Below are positions 16,730 to 25,488 of a DNA stretch of 64,000 nucleotides, in pieces; within the stretch, counting starts at the first letter, position 1, and each line of letters starts with the position of its first letter. The notes beneath the pieces were generated by a model. The model worked only from the letters and a program-made list of their open reading frames with translations, was not told where the DNA came from and did not search any database. Source of the DNA: Alteromonas_E sp965248545 (lineage in GTDB: Bacteria; Pseudomonadota; Gammaproteobacteria; Enterobacterales; Alteromonadaceae); the NCBI GenBank assembly GCA_965248545.1, contig OZ252110.1, positions 3,472,001 to 3,536,000 of the forward strand, read 5' to 3'. The translations under genes and the position numbers were made by a program.

Positions 16730-17403
16730 TACAAGCGCTACCTTCATCGCTAAAAGACTGGCATATATCGGCATGCTCTGTTGTTGGTGAAGCTAATCTA
16801 TTGCTGCGTTTTTCAGGCGTTAATCTAGACGAGCAAAATCAATACGTAGTCCGATTTTTCGATTCGCTACCGATGCCGTGGCCAGAGTGGGTTACCGATA
16901 TTGTGCCATCATTTGACAGCGTTATGATCAATGTTGATCCCTTGATGGCTGACCATTACCAAGCGCTCAACTGGATTGCGCAACAATCACCAAAGACGAC
17001 CTCGCGGCGTTGTCAGGCACATAAAATAGCGGTTAACTATGATGCGACTGATGATTACGATTTGACGCATATTGCCGAGGTCACTGGGTTAACGGTGCAA
17101 CAAGTGGTCGACTTGCATACGTCGCTGTCACTGCGTGTTTATGCGGTCGGTTTTGCGCCCGGCTTTGCCTATCTCGGAGAGTTGCCATCGTCCTTGTGTA
17201 TTCCTCGCCGCAATTCTCCGCGAGTCGCGGTGCCGGCGGGAGCCGTCGCGCTTGCTGACAGTTATTCGGCCATTTATCCCGCTAAATCACCTGGCGGTTG
17301 GCACTTAATAGGACAAATAGCACAAGACATAGCGTTTCACGAACACCCATTTGCGGTTGGTGATACAGTGCAGTTTACCTGCCAGAGGATCATCGAAGCG
17401 TGA
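16726..17403 (+). CDS. pxpB: 5-oxoprolinase subunit PxpB (KipI family)
   Basis: A 225-residue cyclophilin-like allophanate hydrolase subunit 1 / KipI protein. The diagnostic VYAVGFAPGFAYLGELP, IPRRNSPRVAVPAGAVA and YPAKSPGGWHLIG motifs are all present. It forms the carboxytransferase-like half of 5-oxoprolinase with PxpC. ATG overlaps the pxpA TGA by 4 bases, and its own TGA overlaps pxpC. Confidence 0.93.
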   Translation: MIQALPSSLKDWHISACSVVGEANLLLRFSGVNLDEQNQYVVRFFDSLPMPWPEWVTDIVPSFDSVMINVDPLMADHYQALNWIAQQSPKTTSRRCQAHKIAVNYDATDDYDLTHIAEVTGLTVQQVVDLHTSLSLRVYAVGFAPGFAYLGELPSSLCIPRRNSPRVAVPAGAVALADSYSAIYPAKSPGGWHLIGQIAQDIAFHEHPFAVGDTVQFTCQRIIEA

Positions 17404-18353
17404 GTCTAGAGTGTCGAATTACACAAACGCCATTACTAGCACTGCTTGTTGACTTGGGTCGAGTAAGGTTGCAAAACAAAGGAATCTGCCAGAGTGGACC
17501 GATGGATTGGTTTGCCTTCCAACTCAACAGCTTATTGTTGGACAATGACCGTAATGCCGCTCAAATAGAGTTGATGGGCGGAACGTTCGAGGCGCTCTTC
17601 ACCGCAAACACTCGCATTGTGGTGACCGGTGCTAGTGCCCAGTTGTCCATTGATGGTTCTGAGTTGGATACGTGGCAAGCAACTGAGGTTCATGCCGGTC
17701 AGCGGGTGCGTGTCTCAACGTCTTCCAGTGGCGCAATAGCCTATTTAGGGGTGGCCGGTGGCTTTGGATGCCCACTTACCCATAATAGTGTGTGCGCTGT
17801 GCAACGGGAACAGATCGGTGGATTACACCAGGACGGAAAACCTTTAATTATGGGTGACAGTATTGCGTGTCAGTCGTCATCTCCATTGCCTGCGTCAAGT
17901 CCCCGATATGATGCGGTTGTGAAGCCCCTCATTGACGCGGTGTACTCACGCGCAAAACTGACAGTATTACCCGGCAGTTGCGTGGCGCAGTTTGATCCCC
18001 TTGAATGGCAAACGTTTGTCGATACACCTTACCAAATAGATGCAAAATCGAATCGCATGGGATTTAGGCTACGCGGTGAGACTGGCCTAAATAAACGCAT
18101 CAATATGCGCTCTTTACCCTTAGTGCTCGGCAGCGTCCAAATGCCACCCGATGGCAATCCGATTGTAATGCTGGCCGATCGACAAACGCTCGGCGGCTAT
18201 CCTCAAATTGCCGTTGTGAGCCGCATGTCGATACCCGCATTAGTGCAGCGAGGTATTGGTGCGAGCGTAAAATTTACCGCGTCAGATTATTCCTCAGAAA
18301 TATTCGCATATCGTCGGTTTCAGTATCGACTTAACCAATTATTTCACTCATGA
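17400..18353 (+). CDS. pxpC: 5-oxoprolinase subunit PxpC (KipA/biotin-dependent carboxylase-like)
   Basis: A 317-residue allophanate hydrolase subunit 2 / KipA-like protein. It shows RLQNKGICQSGPMDWFAFQ near the start, AYLGVAGGFG in the middle and SNRMGFRLRG plus GNPIVMLADRQTLGGYPQIA towards the end, all typical. The start is coupled to pxpB by a 4-base overlap; the codon at 17400 is GTG. Third subunit of 5-oxoprolinase. The next gene, a D-amino-acid transaminase-like enzyme, begins 31 bases later and may share the transcript. Confidence 0.92.
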   Translation: MSLECRITQTPLLALLVDLGRVRLQNKGICQSGPMDWFAFQLNSLLLDNDRNAAQIELMGGTFEALFTANTRIVVTGASAQLSIDGSELDTWQATEVHAGQRVRVSTSSSGAIAYLGVAGGFGCPLTHNSVCAVQREQIGGLHQDGKPLIMGDSIACQSSSPLPASSPRYDAVVKPLIDAVYSRAKLTVLPGSCVAQFDPLEWQTFVDTPYQIDAKSNRMGFRLRGETGLNKRINMRSLPLVLGSVQMPPDGNPIVMLADRQTLGGYPQIAVVSRMSIPALVQRGIGASVKFTASDYSSEIFAYRRFQYRLNQLFHS

Positions 18354-18384
18354 TGCGGGTTTGAATCACATAAGGACACGTTAA

Positions 18385-19254
18385 ATGAGTACGGCATATT
18401 TGAACAAGGCATTTTTACCGTTGGATGAAGCCCGCATATCGCCAATGGATAGAGGCTTTCTGTTTGGTGACGGTATTTATGAAGTCATTCCGAGCTATGC
18501 CGGTAAACTTGTGGGCGGTACTCTCCACGCACAGAGAATGGACCGAGGCTTGGCCGAAGTCGGCATTCAAGTACCGGCTGAAGATGCCGATTGGGTAGGC
18601 ATCGCGGCAGCGCTAGTGGAGAAAAATGCTGAGCAATTCGCCAGCCAAAACATTGGCGTTTACATCCATGTAAGTCGTGGCGCAGATGTTAAACGATTTC
18701 ATGCGTATCCGGACAATATATCGCCAACGGTATTCGCGTTTGCGTTTGAAATTCCGGCCTCAAATACGGCTGATCGAACAGCGGTTAAGGGCCTTAGAGT
18801 AACGACTGCAGAGGATTTGCGCTGGAAGCGCTGTCATATCAAGTCTACGTCATTATTGGGCAACGTGATGCATTTCCAACATAGTCAAGACAATGGGGTA
18901 AACGAAACCCTATTGTTTAATGACCAAGGTTTTCTGACTGAAGCAAGTGTGTGTAATGTCTTTGTGGTCAAGAATGGAGTGGTAGCAACGCCACCGCTGG
19001 ACAATCAGTTATTACCGGGGATCACGCGCCACATAGTCATTGAAAGCTTAAGGCAAGACGGCGAGATCGTTGTCGAACAACGTCCAATCAACAAAGCTGA
19101 GCTTGGCGAAGCCGACGAGGTATGGATTACCAGTTCAAGTAAGGAAATTGCCCCGGTAACGAATATCGACGGCGTGGATGTTGGCGATGGTCAAGTCGGC
19201 GAGATTTGGGAGCGCGCATTAGCAAGCTATCACTCCCACAAGTTTGATTTTTAG
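18385..19254 (+). CDS. dat: D-amino-acid transaminase-like class IV aminotransferase
   Basis: A 289-residue fold-type IV PLP enzyme. It begins AYLNKAFLPLDEARISPMDRGFLFGDGIYEV, given here only as landmarks: PMDRGFLFGDG at about 20-30, catalytic Lys in RCHIKSTSLLGNV (about residue 152), TEASVCNVF and LPGITR further on. The HIKS.SLLGN form fits D-amino-acid transaminase (D-Ala + 2-oxoglutarate to pyruvate + D-Glu); branched-chain aminotransferase or aminodeoxychorismate lyase is less likely. AAGGA precedes the ATG. Its stop overlaps the fur stop on the other strand. Next to 5-oxoprolinase, its product could feed or drain the glutamate pool. Confidence 0.82.
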   Translation: MSTAYLNKAFLPLDEARISPMDRGFLFGDGIYEVIPSYAGKLVGGTLHAQRMDRGLAEVGIQVPAEDADWVGIAAALVEKNAEQFASQNIGVYIHVSRGADVKRFHAYPDNISPTVFAFAFEIPASNTADRTAVKGLRVTTAEDLRWKRCHIKSTSLLGNVMHFQHSQDNGVNETLLFNDQGFLTEASVCNVFVVKNGVVATPPLDNQLLPGITRHIVIESLRQDGEIVVEQRPINKAELGEADEVWITSSSKEIAPVTNIDGVDVGDGQVGEIWERALASYHSHKFDF

Positions 19255-19679
19255 TCGTTAGCGTTTTCGCAATTTTCGTCAGTACACTCGCCATAGAGAT
19301 ACAAGCTATGGTGAGTGAGGCGCATTTTGTTTTCTTTTGCTATCTCTTCCTGACGCTTTTCAATCAATTCGTCTTCGAATTCAACCACTTTGCCACACTG
19401 GAGACACACAAGGTGATCGTGATGGGCTTTGTGGCTGATTTCAAACACCGATTTACCGCCTTCGAAATGATGGCGGTTTAGGATTCCGGCATCATCGAAT
19501 TGGTTGAGTACACGGTATACAGTGGCGAGTCCAATTTCCTCACCTTGCTCAATCAGGATCTTATATACGTCTTCAGCACTGATGTGTTGATTATCGGGCG
19601 CTTGGAGTATTTCCAGTATCTTTAGACGAGGTAGCGTGACTTTTAAACCGGCCTTTTTTAATTCTTTATTTTGATCCAT
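19251..19679 (-). CDS. fur: Ferric uptake regulator Fur
   Basis: A 142-residue Fur protein, the normal length. It has the winged helix with the recognition segment EEIGLATVYRVLNQFDDAGIL (cited as a landmark around residues 49-69), the HHDHLVCLQCGKVVEFED metal motif with its CxxC, and a C-terminal CTDENC pair. It represses iron-uptake genes in the presence of Fe(II). Here it converges on dat with the two stop codons sharing TTAG. A chemoreceptor gene lies upstream in the opposite direction, separating fur from fldA, its usual neighbour in related genomes. Confidence 0.96.
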   Translation of the reverse strand: MDQNKELKKAGLKVTLPRLKILEILQAPDNQHISAEDVYKILIEQGEEIGLATVYRVLNQFDDAGILNRHHFEGGKSVFEISHKAHHDHLVCLQCGKVVEFEDELIEKRQEEIAKENKMRLTHHSLYLYGECTDENCENAND

Positions 19680-19710
19680 GTCAAATTTCTAAGCAGGAAA
19701 GTTGAGCCTC

Positions 19711-19716
19711 ATTATA
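19711..19716 (-). promoter_or_regulatory. Candidate -10 element for fur
   Basis: On the minus strand a perfect TATAAT lies 32 bases upstream of the fur ATG. No good -35 hexamer is visible at 16-18 bases, so the promoter may depend on an activator. Confidence 0.4.
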
Positions 19717-19906
19717 GGCAAGTTATTCAGATTTAAAAGCATTAGACGATAAATTGATGAATGGTGTGGGCCAAATAGGACGCTGTTTGCAACGCACTTC
19801 AACGATTCGTACCTTTTTTAAACAATCAGCTTAAATTGTATAAATAAAGGCTTAACAGTCTCTAGATAACTGGTACGATGTGATGAATAAGATGTTAACC
19901 TTTAGT

Positions 19907-19933
19907 TAACACTTAGTTGATGTTAGCCGTTAA
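19907..19933 (+). promoter_or_regulatory. Candidate sigma-28 (FliA) promoter for the chemoreceptor gene
   Basis: TAAC (19907-19910), a 15-base spacer and GCCGTTAA (19926-19933) match the FliA consensus TAAA-N15-GCCGATAA at 10 of 12 positions. It ends 21 bases before the chemoreceptor ATG, so the leader would be very short. Chemotaxis genes are commonly FliA-dependent. Confidence 0.5.
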
Positions 19934-19954
19934 ATAGAACGTGATTATAAAAAA

Positions 19955-21955
19955 ATGAAACTAACCGTAATTCACAAGATTGTTTTTGGCTTTGTGGCGC
20001 TGGGCATGTTGTTGCTACTCACCAGCTTTCTCAGCTACGTAGGGCTATTGGACATAAGCAGAGCTGCCAAATCTGTGGTGCAGCAGAAAATGCCTGTGCA
20101 GGCGGCGGTGATCAATATTCAAGCCGACGCACTTAAACTCGCCAATATTACCACCAATGGATACTTCGAGCGCGAAGCCGCTGCATTAGAGGCTAATAAA
20201 CTGCAGTTTGAACAAAGCGTCGAGCGGTTCAACCAAGAGTTTACCAAATTAAACGGCTTATTGACCCAGAGCCAGCTTGCCGACTTGCAGCCGATGCAAA
20301 CCTTTTTGGCTGCGAGTGAACAAATGTACGTCGCCAGAGCGGAACACATTGCACTGTCAGCGCAAGCGGAAGTGTTAGGCGAATCGGTGATTGGCTACGC
20401 CGACGAAGCCAGCGCCCTGATGATTGATCTTTCTTATCTATCCGGTAGCTCAGCGGATCTGCAAACCTTGATCGGTGCAGGGGCCAGTATTGATAACAAG
20501 TTGGCGCCGATGCTGAGCACAACCAAGGAGCTTGTGAGCAGTGATGATGCCGAGTTAAGTCAACGGATTATGGAAGATCTCGAATATTCGATCAGTAACA
20601 TTCAGGTTGATAAAGACTATGTGAACCGATTGGCGGAGACGGTTGATGATGAAGGTCTAGTCGAGATGTTCAATGAGCAGTTTGAAAGCTTGAAACAAGA
20701 ACTGGAATCAGACCAAGGCTTGTTTGCGGTACAAACTGCTAAATTGGCGGCAATTGCCACCACTGATCAACAGTATTCACAGGCAAGAACGGCCCTGGAA
20801 CAGGGACTGCAAAGCATTGAGGCGTTGTTCAATCAGATCAACCAACAAACCTTACAAGGGCAGAACGACATATTAGATGACGTTGATTGGAACGTAACGA
20901 AAAGTATCTTTATTGCTGCCGTTGGGTTGATCGCAGTATTTGTTCTCGCGGTGTTGGCAACGCGCAGTATTGCTGATCCTCTCGGTAAGATTAACGCGGG
21001 GTTAAATAAACTTATCCAAGGCGATCTCACCACCAAATTGAATGATGAAGGGCACTGTGAGTTCGCGAATTTGGCGAAAAAAGTCAACGAGTTATCAGGG
21101 AGCTTGAGTACCTTGGTTGGCAATATTCTCGAGCAGGAGCTAGCCTTAGATGATGTGACACGCCGCAGTGCGGAGCTCTCCAAACTTAGCTTGGAACAGG
21201 TCGACAGTCAGCGTGAGCAAATTCGCATAACTTCTGAAAACACCGCCGCCGTTCGCGCGAAAAGCCAAAGCAACCTTGAACAAGTAGAGATTTCGTCGCA
21301 GCGCTTGGGTGTGGCCGACCAACAAAGCCAACAAGTTGTGCACCTACTGGCAGAGAGTCGCAAGCAAGTAGAATCTCAAGCCCGACACGCAGAGGAGTCT
21401 GAGAATATTGTTGCACGTCTGGATGAGAACAGTCGCAACATCGGCAGTATTTTAGACGTTATAAAAACCATTGCAGAGCAAACCAATTTGCTCGCACTGA
21501 ATGCAGCAATCGAGGCTGCACGGGCTGGAGAACAAGGCCGGGGCTTCGCGGTAGTCGCGGATGAAGTGCGCACGCTAGCGAACCGAACACATGATTCAAC
21601 GGAAGAAATTGAAAAGATGATTGGGTCATTACAGGCGGATGCCACGCATGCTGTGTCTGCGCTTGAAGACGGCAAAAATAAGGCCAAAGAGAGTGTCGAA
21701 ATTACTCAGCAAGTGAATGAGCAAGTCCGCGAGATCACGCAAATTGTGACGGCGTTGACTGATATTAACCAACGAATTGTTGCCGATACTAAAGACCAGG
21801 ACGTATTACTTGAACAGGCGACGCAAAGCTTGAATCAAATCGTAACGCTAGCGGATAACACTGCCAATAGTACCCATCAGTCTTCTGAGGTAACGGCTGA
21901 AATAGAGCAACAGATGTCAAGTCTGAAGCAAGCAGTAGACAAATTCAAAGTGTAA
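19955..21955 (+). CDS. Methyl-accepting chemotaxis protein
   Basis: A 666-residue chemoreceptor. A membrane helix at about 9-31, a long, largely helical periplasmic sensor at about 32-312, a second membrane helix at about 315-335 and a HAMP domain (SIADPLGKINAGLNKLIQGD) at about 337-390 precede the cytoplasmic coiled coil. The signalling tip reads IAEQTNLLALNAAIEAARAG near residues 505-525, followed by RGFAVVADEVRTLA. It passes ligand binding to CheA/CheW. There is no C-terminal CheR-docking pentapeptide (it ends VDKFKV). The ligand is unknown. It sits between fur and fldA, facing the other way, and no other chemotaxis gene is nearby. Confidence 0.93.
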   Translation: MKLTVIHKIVFGFVALGMLLLLTSFLSYVGLLDISRAAKSVVQQKMPVQAAVINIQADALKLANITTNGYFEREAAALEANKLQFEQSVERFNQEFTKLNGLLTQSQLADLQPMQTFLAASEQMYVARAEHIALSAQAEVLGESVIGYADEASALMIDLSYLSGSSADLQTLIGAGASIDNKLAPMLSTTKELVSSDDAELSQRIMEDLEYSISNIQVDKDYVNRLAETVDDEGLVEMFNEQFESLKQELESDQGLFAVQTAKLAAIATTDQQYSQARTALEQGLQSIEALFNQINQQTLQGQNDILDDVDWNVTKSIFIAAVGLIAVFVLAVLATRSIADPLGKINAGLNKLIQGDLTTKLNDEGHCEFANLAKKVNELSGSLSTLVGNILEQELALDDVTRRSAELSKLSLEQVDSQREQIRITSENTAAVRAKSQSNLEQVEISSQRLGVADQQSQQVVHLLAESRKQVESQARHAEESENIVARLDENSRNIGSILDVIKTIAEQTNLLALNAAIEAARAGEQGRGFAVVADEVRTLANRTHDSTEEIEKMIGSLQADATHAVSALEDGKNKAKESVEITQQVNEQVREITQIVTALTDINQRIVADTKDQDVLLEQATQSLNQIVTLADNTANSTHQSSEVTAEIEQQMSSLKQAVDKFKV

Positions 21956-21974
21956 AATGTCCACGCAACCGCAC

Positions 21975-22006
21975 AAAAAAAGCCGGCATATAATGCCGGC
22001 TTTTTT
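21975..22006. terminator. Bidirectional terminator between the chemoreceptor gene and fldA
   Basis: AAAAAA-GCCGGCAT-ata-ATGCCGGC-TTTTTT: a perfect 8-bp GC-rich stem (21982-21989 with 21993-22000) flanked by six A and six T. It serves both converging genes. Confidence 0.93.
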
Positions 22007-22018
22007 AATGTCGGGTGC

Positions 22019-22543
22019 TTATGCTAATTCAGCTAAGCACAATTCCTCGTGTAATTGTTTACACCATGCTTTTACGCGTTCTTCAGTCAATTCCGGCTGG
22101 CGATCTTCATCAATACCCAAACCAACAAAATGGTCGTCATCTGCCATACCTTTAGACGCTTCGAAATCATAGCCTTCTGTTGACCACTGACCGACCAAAA
22201 TCGCACCTTTAGGCTCTACGATGTCGCGGATCATACCCATGGCGTCCAAGAAATACTCGGCGTAATCTTCTTGGTCACCACAGCCGAATATCGCCACAAG
22301 TTTATCTTCAAAGTCGATTTCCTCTAACTCTGGAAAGAAATCGTCCCAATCGCACTGCGGCTCGCCGTAGTACCATGTAGGGATACCGAAAATAAGAAGA
22401 TCATATTCAGCAATTTGTTCTTTAGTACTCTTCGCAATATCTTTTACTTCGATAAGCTGCTTGCCCAATTCTTTTTGGATCATTTTGGCAACATGCTCTG
22501 TGTTGCCCGTATCACTCCCAAAAAAGAGACCCACACTTGCCAT
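22019..22543 (-). CDS. fldA: Flavodoxin
   Basis: A 174-residue long-chain flavodoxin. The FMN phosphate loop is GLFFGSDTGNTEHVAK at about 5-20, with isoalloxazine-binding loops GIPTWYYGEPQCDWDDF and FGCGDQEDYAEYF. It carries single electrons in the cytosol at low potential, for example to IspG/IspH, methionine synthase or ribonucleotide reductase activation, and replaces ferredoxin when iron is low. It lies 23 bases downstream of the DUF2788 gene, likely one transcript. In many gammaproteobacteria it directly precedes fur. Confidence 0.95.
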   Translation of the reverse strand: MASVGLFFGSDTGNTEHVAKMIQKELGKQLIEVKDIAKSTKEQIAEYDLLIFGIPTWYYGEPQCDWDDFFPELEEIDFEDKLVAIFGCGDQEDYAEYFLDAMGMIRDIVEPKGAILVGQWSTEGYDFEASKGMADDDHFVGLGIDEDRQPELTEERVKAWCKQLHEELCLAELA

Positions 22544-22565
22544 TAATAAACCCTCTTAACTAAAA

Positions 22566-22790
22566 CTAACCACTGACGCCAGCGCTGGTGAAAAACAATT
22601 GAATGACGCCTTTCGCCAAAAAACCGGCTGCACCTAAGAATAGTACGGCGTAAGCGACAAAACGGCCGATTTTTGGTACATCATTTTTACTTAAAACATC
22701 GTGTACGGCGTATCCCATGAGCAGAAACAGCACGAACAAAGATATGTTCATGATGACTGCTTCAATTTGCTCGTAATTCTCTGCCAGCAT
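22566..22790 (-). CDS. DUF2788 small membrane protein
   Basis: A 74-residue protein with two hydrophobic segments (about 13-29, MNISLFVLFLLMGYAVHDV; and 44-68, FVAYAVLFLGAAGFLAKGVI). Size, topology and position beside ybfF and fldA match the DUF2788 family. The function is unknown; it is an inner-membrane protein by prediction. First gene of a probable DUF2788-fldA transcript. Confidence 0.85.
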   Translation of the reverse strand: MLAENYEQIEAVIMNISLFVLFLLMGYAVHDVLSKNDVPKIGRFVAYAVLFLGAAGFLAKGVIQLFFTSAGVSG

Positions 22791-22823
22791 GTTTAAATGT
22801 TCACCTCGTCAAAATTGCGCGGG

Positions 22824-22852
22824 AATATAACACGAAGCGCGTTTTGGGTGAA
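22824..22852 (-). promoter_or_regulatory. Candidate sigma-70 promoter for DUF2788-fldA
   Basis: On the minus strand, TTCACC (22852-22847), a 17-base spacer and TATATT (22829-22824) give 4/6 and 5/6 matches to consensus at ideal spacing, 34 bases from the ATG. The element is framed by an imperfect inverted repeat (gttcacc near 22799 and ggtgaac near 22847) that could be an operator. Confidence 0.5.
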
Positions 22853-22869
22853 CTCACTCGTCGTGATAA

Positions 22870-23652
22870 TTAAGCAAATTGCTGAATGTGACGGTTTACG
22901 ATGCGATTGAACGCAGCGGGTTTTTCCGCATGTAGCCAATGTCCTGTGCCATGGATAATTTTCGCCGAGGCGTTAGGAAACAGTTTACGGATTTGCGGCT
23001 GGTGCTCAGGCGTCACATAGTCTGAATTGCCCCCAATGATAAACAGTACCGGTTTTTCAAAACGTGTTTTATGCTCTGGCCAGTCGATTAGGATAGGGTA
23101 GTCCTGAATAATTTCATCTATTCTAAATCGCCACCGCCATTGGTCATTTTCTCGATACAGACTCTTGAGAAGAAACTGCTGCGTACCCGGCTCTTTGACA
23201 TGCTCACTGAGCTGCGCCAAGGCGTGCTGTCTGGACTGAGTTTTCGCGAGATCGACGTTTTTGAGGCCTTCAAACACCGCTTGATGTCGGTGTGGGTACT
23301 TCACCGGGGCAATATCAGCCGCAATCACACTGGACACACGTTTGGGGTAAGTCAGTGCAAAATCTAATGCCGCTTTACCACCTAGTGAGTGACCAATTAC
23401 GTGCGCTTCTTCAATATCTAAGTGATTCATCATCGCTGCGAGATTATCGGCTATATGCTTAAACGCGATGTTGTTAATCGTCTTGGATTGACCGTGGTTG
23501 GGCAAATCAACCAGAACACAATGGCAATCACCTTTGAGGCTTCTGGCGACGCCTCCTAAGTTATCGAGGCTACCAAACAGACCATGGATCAAGATCACCC
23601 ATGGCGTGTCTGACGTTGCAGAATCGGCGTGTATGACTTTGTGATGTAACAT
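22870..23652 (-). CDS. ybfF: YbfF-family alpha/beta-hydrolase (acyl-CoA esterase)
   Basis: A protein of about 260 residues of the alpha/beta-hydrolase fold. ILIHGLFGSLDNLG is the oxyanion region, GHSLGGKAA carries the nucleophile Ser, GGNSDYVTPEH the acid and GTGHWLH the catalytic His. The match to E. coli YbfF (esterase on short and palmitoyl-CoA thioesters in vitro) is close in the HGLFGSLDNLG and NHGQS motifs. I prefer ATG 23652 (GGTGA upstream) over GTG 23676. It starts 49 bases after the ETF-QO stop on the same strand, so it may be co-transcribed with it. Confidence 0.87.
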   Translation of the reverse strand: MLHHKVIHADSATSDTPWVILIHGLFGSLDNLGGVARSLKGDCHCVLVDLPNHGQSKTINNIAFKHIADNLAAMMNHLDIEEAHVIGHSLGGKAALDFALTYPKRVSSVIAADIAPVKYPHRHQAVFEGLKNVDLAKTQSRQHALAQLSEHVKEPGTQQFLLKSLYRENDQWRWRFRIDEIIQDYPILIDWPEHKTRFEKPVLFIIGGNSDYVTPEHQPQIRKLFPNASAKIIHGTGHWLHAEKPAAFNRIVNRHIQQFA

Positions 23653-23700
23653 TATCGAGTCACCACTGGCAACCACAAGGCTGCCAGTAGTTGAGGCTCC

Positions 23701-25347
23701 TTACATATTTGGATAGTTCGGGCCACCAGCACCTTCTGGCACAACCCAACGAATATTTTGTGACGGGTCCTTGATATCACAGGTCTTACAATGCACACAG
23801 TTTTGTGAGTTTACTTGGAACTGTTTATCGCCGTTGTCATCTTCAATTACTTCGTATACCCCAGCAGGGCAATAGCGTTGTGCAGGTTCGTCAAATTTCG
23901 CCAAGTTAACTTGAATCGGAATCGATTTGTCGAGCAACTGCAGATGACTTGGCTGGTCTTCTTCATGGTTGGTATTGGATAAAAACACCGACGACAATTT
24001 ATCGAAACTCAATACACCGTCAGGCTTCGGATATTCAATCTTTTGCGCATCACTGGCCAGTTTCATTTGCGCGTGGTCAACACTTTCGTCTTTTAAATTA
24101 ACGAAAATTTTGCCGCCGAAGAAATTTTGATCAAGCGTATTAAATGCGCCGCCCCAGAACGTACCATAGTTGTGGATCGCCGGTCCGAAGTTACGCGAGC
24201 GATATAACTCATCGAATAACCAACTTTGTTCAAACTTGTCTTTATACGCCACCAAGTCATTACCAACCTGTTCTTGTTTAAGTGCATCAAACACGGTTTC
24301 AGCCGCAAGCAGACCCGATTTCATCGCAGTGTGATTGCCTTTGATTTTGGCGAAATTCAGCGTACCAGCATCACACCCGACAAGAATACCGCCAGGGAAC
24401 GTCATTTTCGGTAATGAGTTATAGCCGCCTTTAGCGATAGCGCGAGCACCATAAGATACGCGCTTGCCGTTTTTCAGATACTGCTCAATGACAGGGTGAT
24501 GCTTTAAGCGCTGGAACTCATCAAACGGACTTAAATGCGGATTGCTGTAATTCAAATCGACGATCAAACCTACCAAAATTTGGTTGTTTTCAGCGTGATA
24601 CAAGTAAGATCCGCCTGTTGCACTGTTGAGCGGCCAGCCTGCCGTGTGCACAACTAAACCTTCTTGATGATTTTCCGCAGGTACGTCCCAAATTTCTTTG
24701 AAGCCAATCGCGTAGTGCTGCGGTGACGCGTCTTTGTCGAGTTCAAATTTACTGATTAACTCTTTACCAAGGTGTCCGCGACAACCTTCCGCGAAGATGG
24801 TGTACTTCGCGCGTAGTTCCATGCCTGGCATGTAGCTATCTTTCTGCTCGCCATTCTCGCCAATACCCATATCGCCCGTGATCACACCACCAACACTGCC
24901 GTCGTCATTGTAGATAACGTCTGCAGCGGCAAAACCAGGAAACACTTCCACGCCCAATTGTTCAGCTTGCTCGGCTAACCAACGGCATACATTGCCCATG
25001 CTGACGATGTAGTTGCCTTTATTGTGCATAGTTTTGGGCGTCATCATATTCGGCAGACGCGTGGCTTTTTGTTCGCCTTTAAGCAAATAAATGTGATCTT
25101 CAGTAACTTCCGTTGAGAGCGGAGCACCGCGCTCTTTCCAATCCGGGAATAGTTCGTCTAACGCCCGTGTTTCAAATACGGCGCCAGACAGAATATGCGC
25201 ACCAACTTCACTGCCTTTTTCAACGACACAGACCATTAGTTCTTGTTCAGCTTCTTGGGCGAGCTGCATTAATCGGCAAGCTGTGGAGAGTCCAGCAGGA
25301 CCCGCACCGACAATTACTACGTCAAAATCCATCGATTCTCTTTCCAC
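23701..25347 (-). CDS. etfD: Electron transfer flavoprotein-ubiquinone oxidoreductase
   Basis: A 548-residue ETF-QO. An N-terminal FAD-binding Rossmann motif (VVIVGAGPAGLSTACRL) is followed by the ubiquinone/membrane-associated region. A C-terminal 4Fe-4S domain holds the cysteines in RYCPAGVYE and QNCVHCKTCDIKDPSQNIRW. It accepts electrons from reduced ETF and passes them to ubiquinone at the inner membrane, linking acyl-CoA dehydrogenases to respiration. The start is GTG 25347, with AGGAG 6 bases upstream, giving MERESMDFDVV as in Pseudomonas homologues; ATG 25332 is the alternative. It diverges from etfBA, and the shared 243-base region contains a strong palindrome. Confidence 0.95.
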   Translation of the reverse strand: MERESMDFDVVIVGAGPAGLSTACRLMQLAQEAEQELMVCVVEKGSEVGAHILSGAVFETRALDELFPDWKERGAPLSTEVTEDHIYLLKGEQKATRLPNMMTPKTMHNKGNYIVSMGNVCRWLAEQAEQLGVEVFPGFAAADVIYNDDGSVGGVITGDMGIGENGEQKDSYMPGMELRAKYTIFAEGCRGHLGKELISKFELDKDASPQHYAIGFKEIWDVPAENHQEGLVVHTAGWPLNSATGGSYLYHAENNQILVGLIVDLNYSNPHLSPFDEFQRLKHHPVIEQYLKNGKRVSYGARAIAKGGYNSLPKMTFPGGILVGCDAGTLNFAKIKGNHTAMKSGLLAAETVFDALKQEQVGNDLVAYKDKFEQSWLFDELYRSRNFGPAIHNYGTFWGGAFNTLDQNFFGGKIFVNLKDESVDHAQMKLASDAQKIEYPKPDGVLSFDKLSSVFLSNTNHEEDQPSHLQLLDKSIPIQVNLAKFDEPAQRYCPAGVYEVIEDDNGDKQFQVNSQNCVHCKTCDIKDPSQNIRWVVPEGAGGPNYPNM

Positions 25348-25488
25348 GACATGCTCCTATTTGATTTCTTTTAAACTGTCAGACTGCATTATTAATTAAA
25401 ATGGCTGTTATAGTGAATTATTGATTAAACAAATAATTCAGCTAGTCAAAAACAGGTAAATTATACTATGTGATGCAGGGTAATTGCG

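Noticed and set aside
19680..19954. Fur-box autoregulation site between fur and the chemoreceptor
   Set aside because: I looked for GATAAT-type repeats and found none convincing; only a -10-like TATAAT and a sigma-28-like element can be supported.
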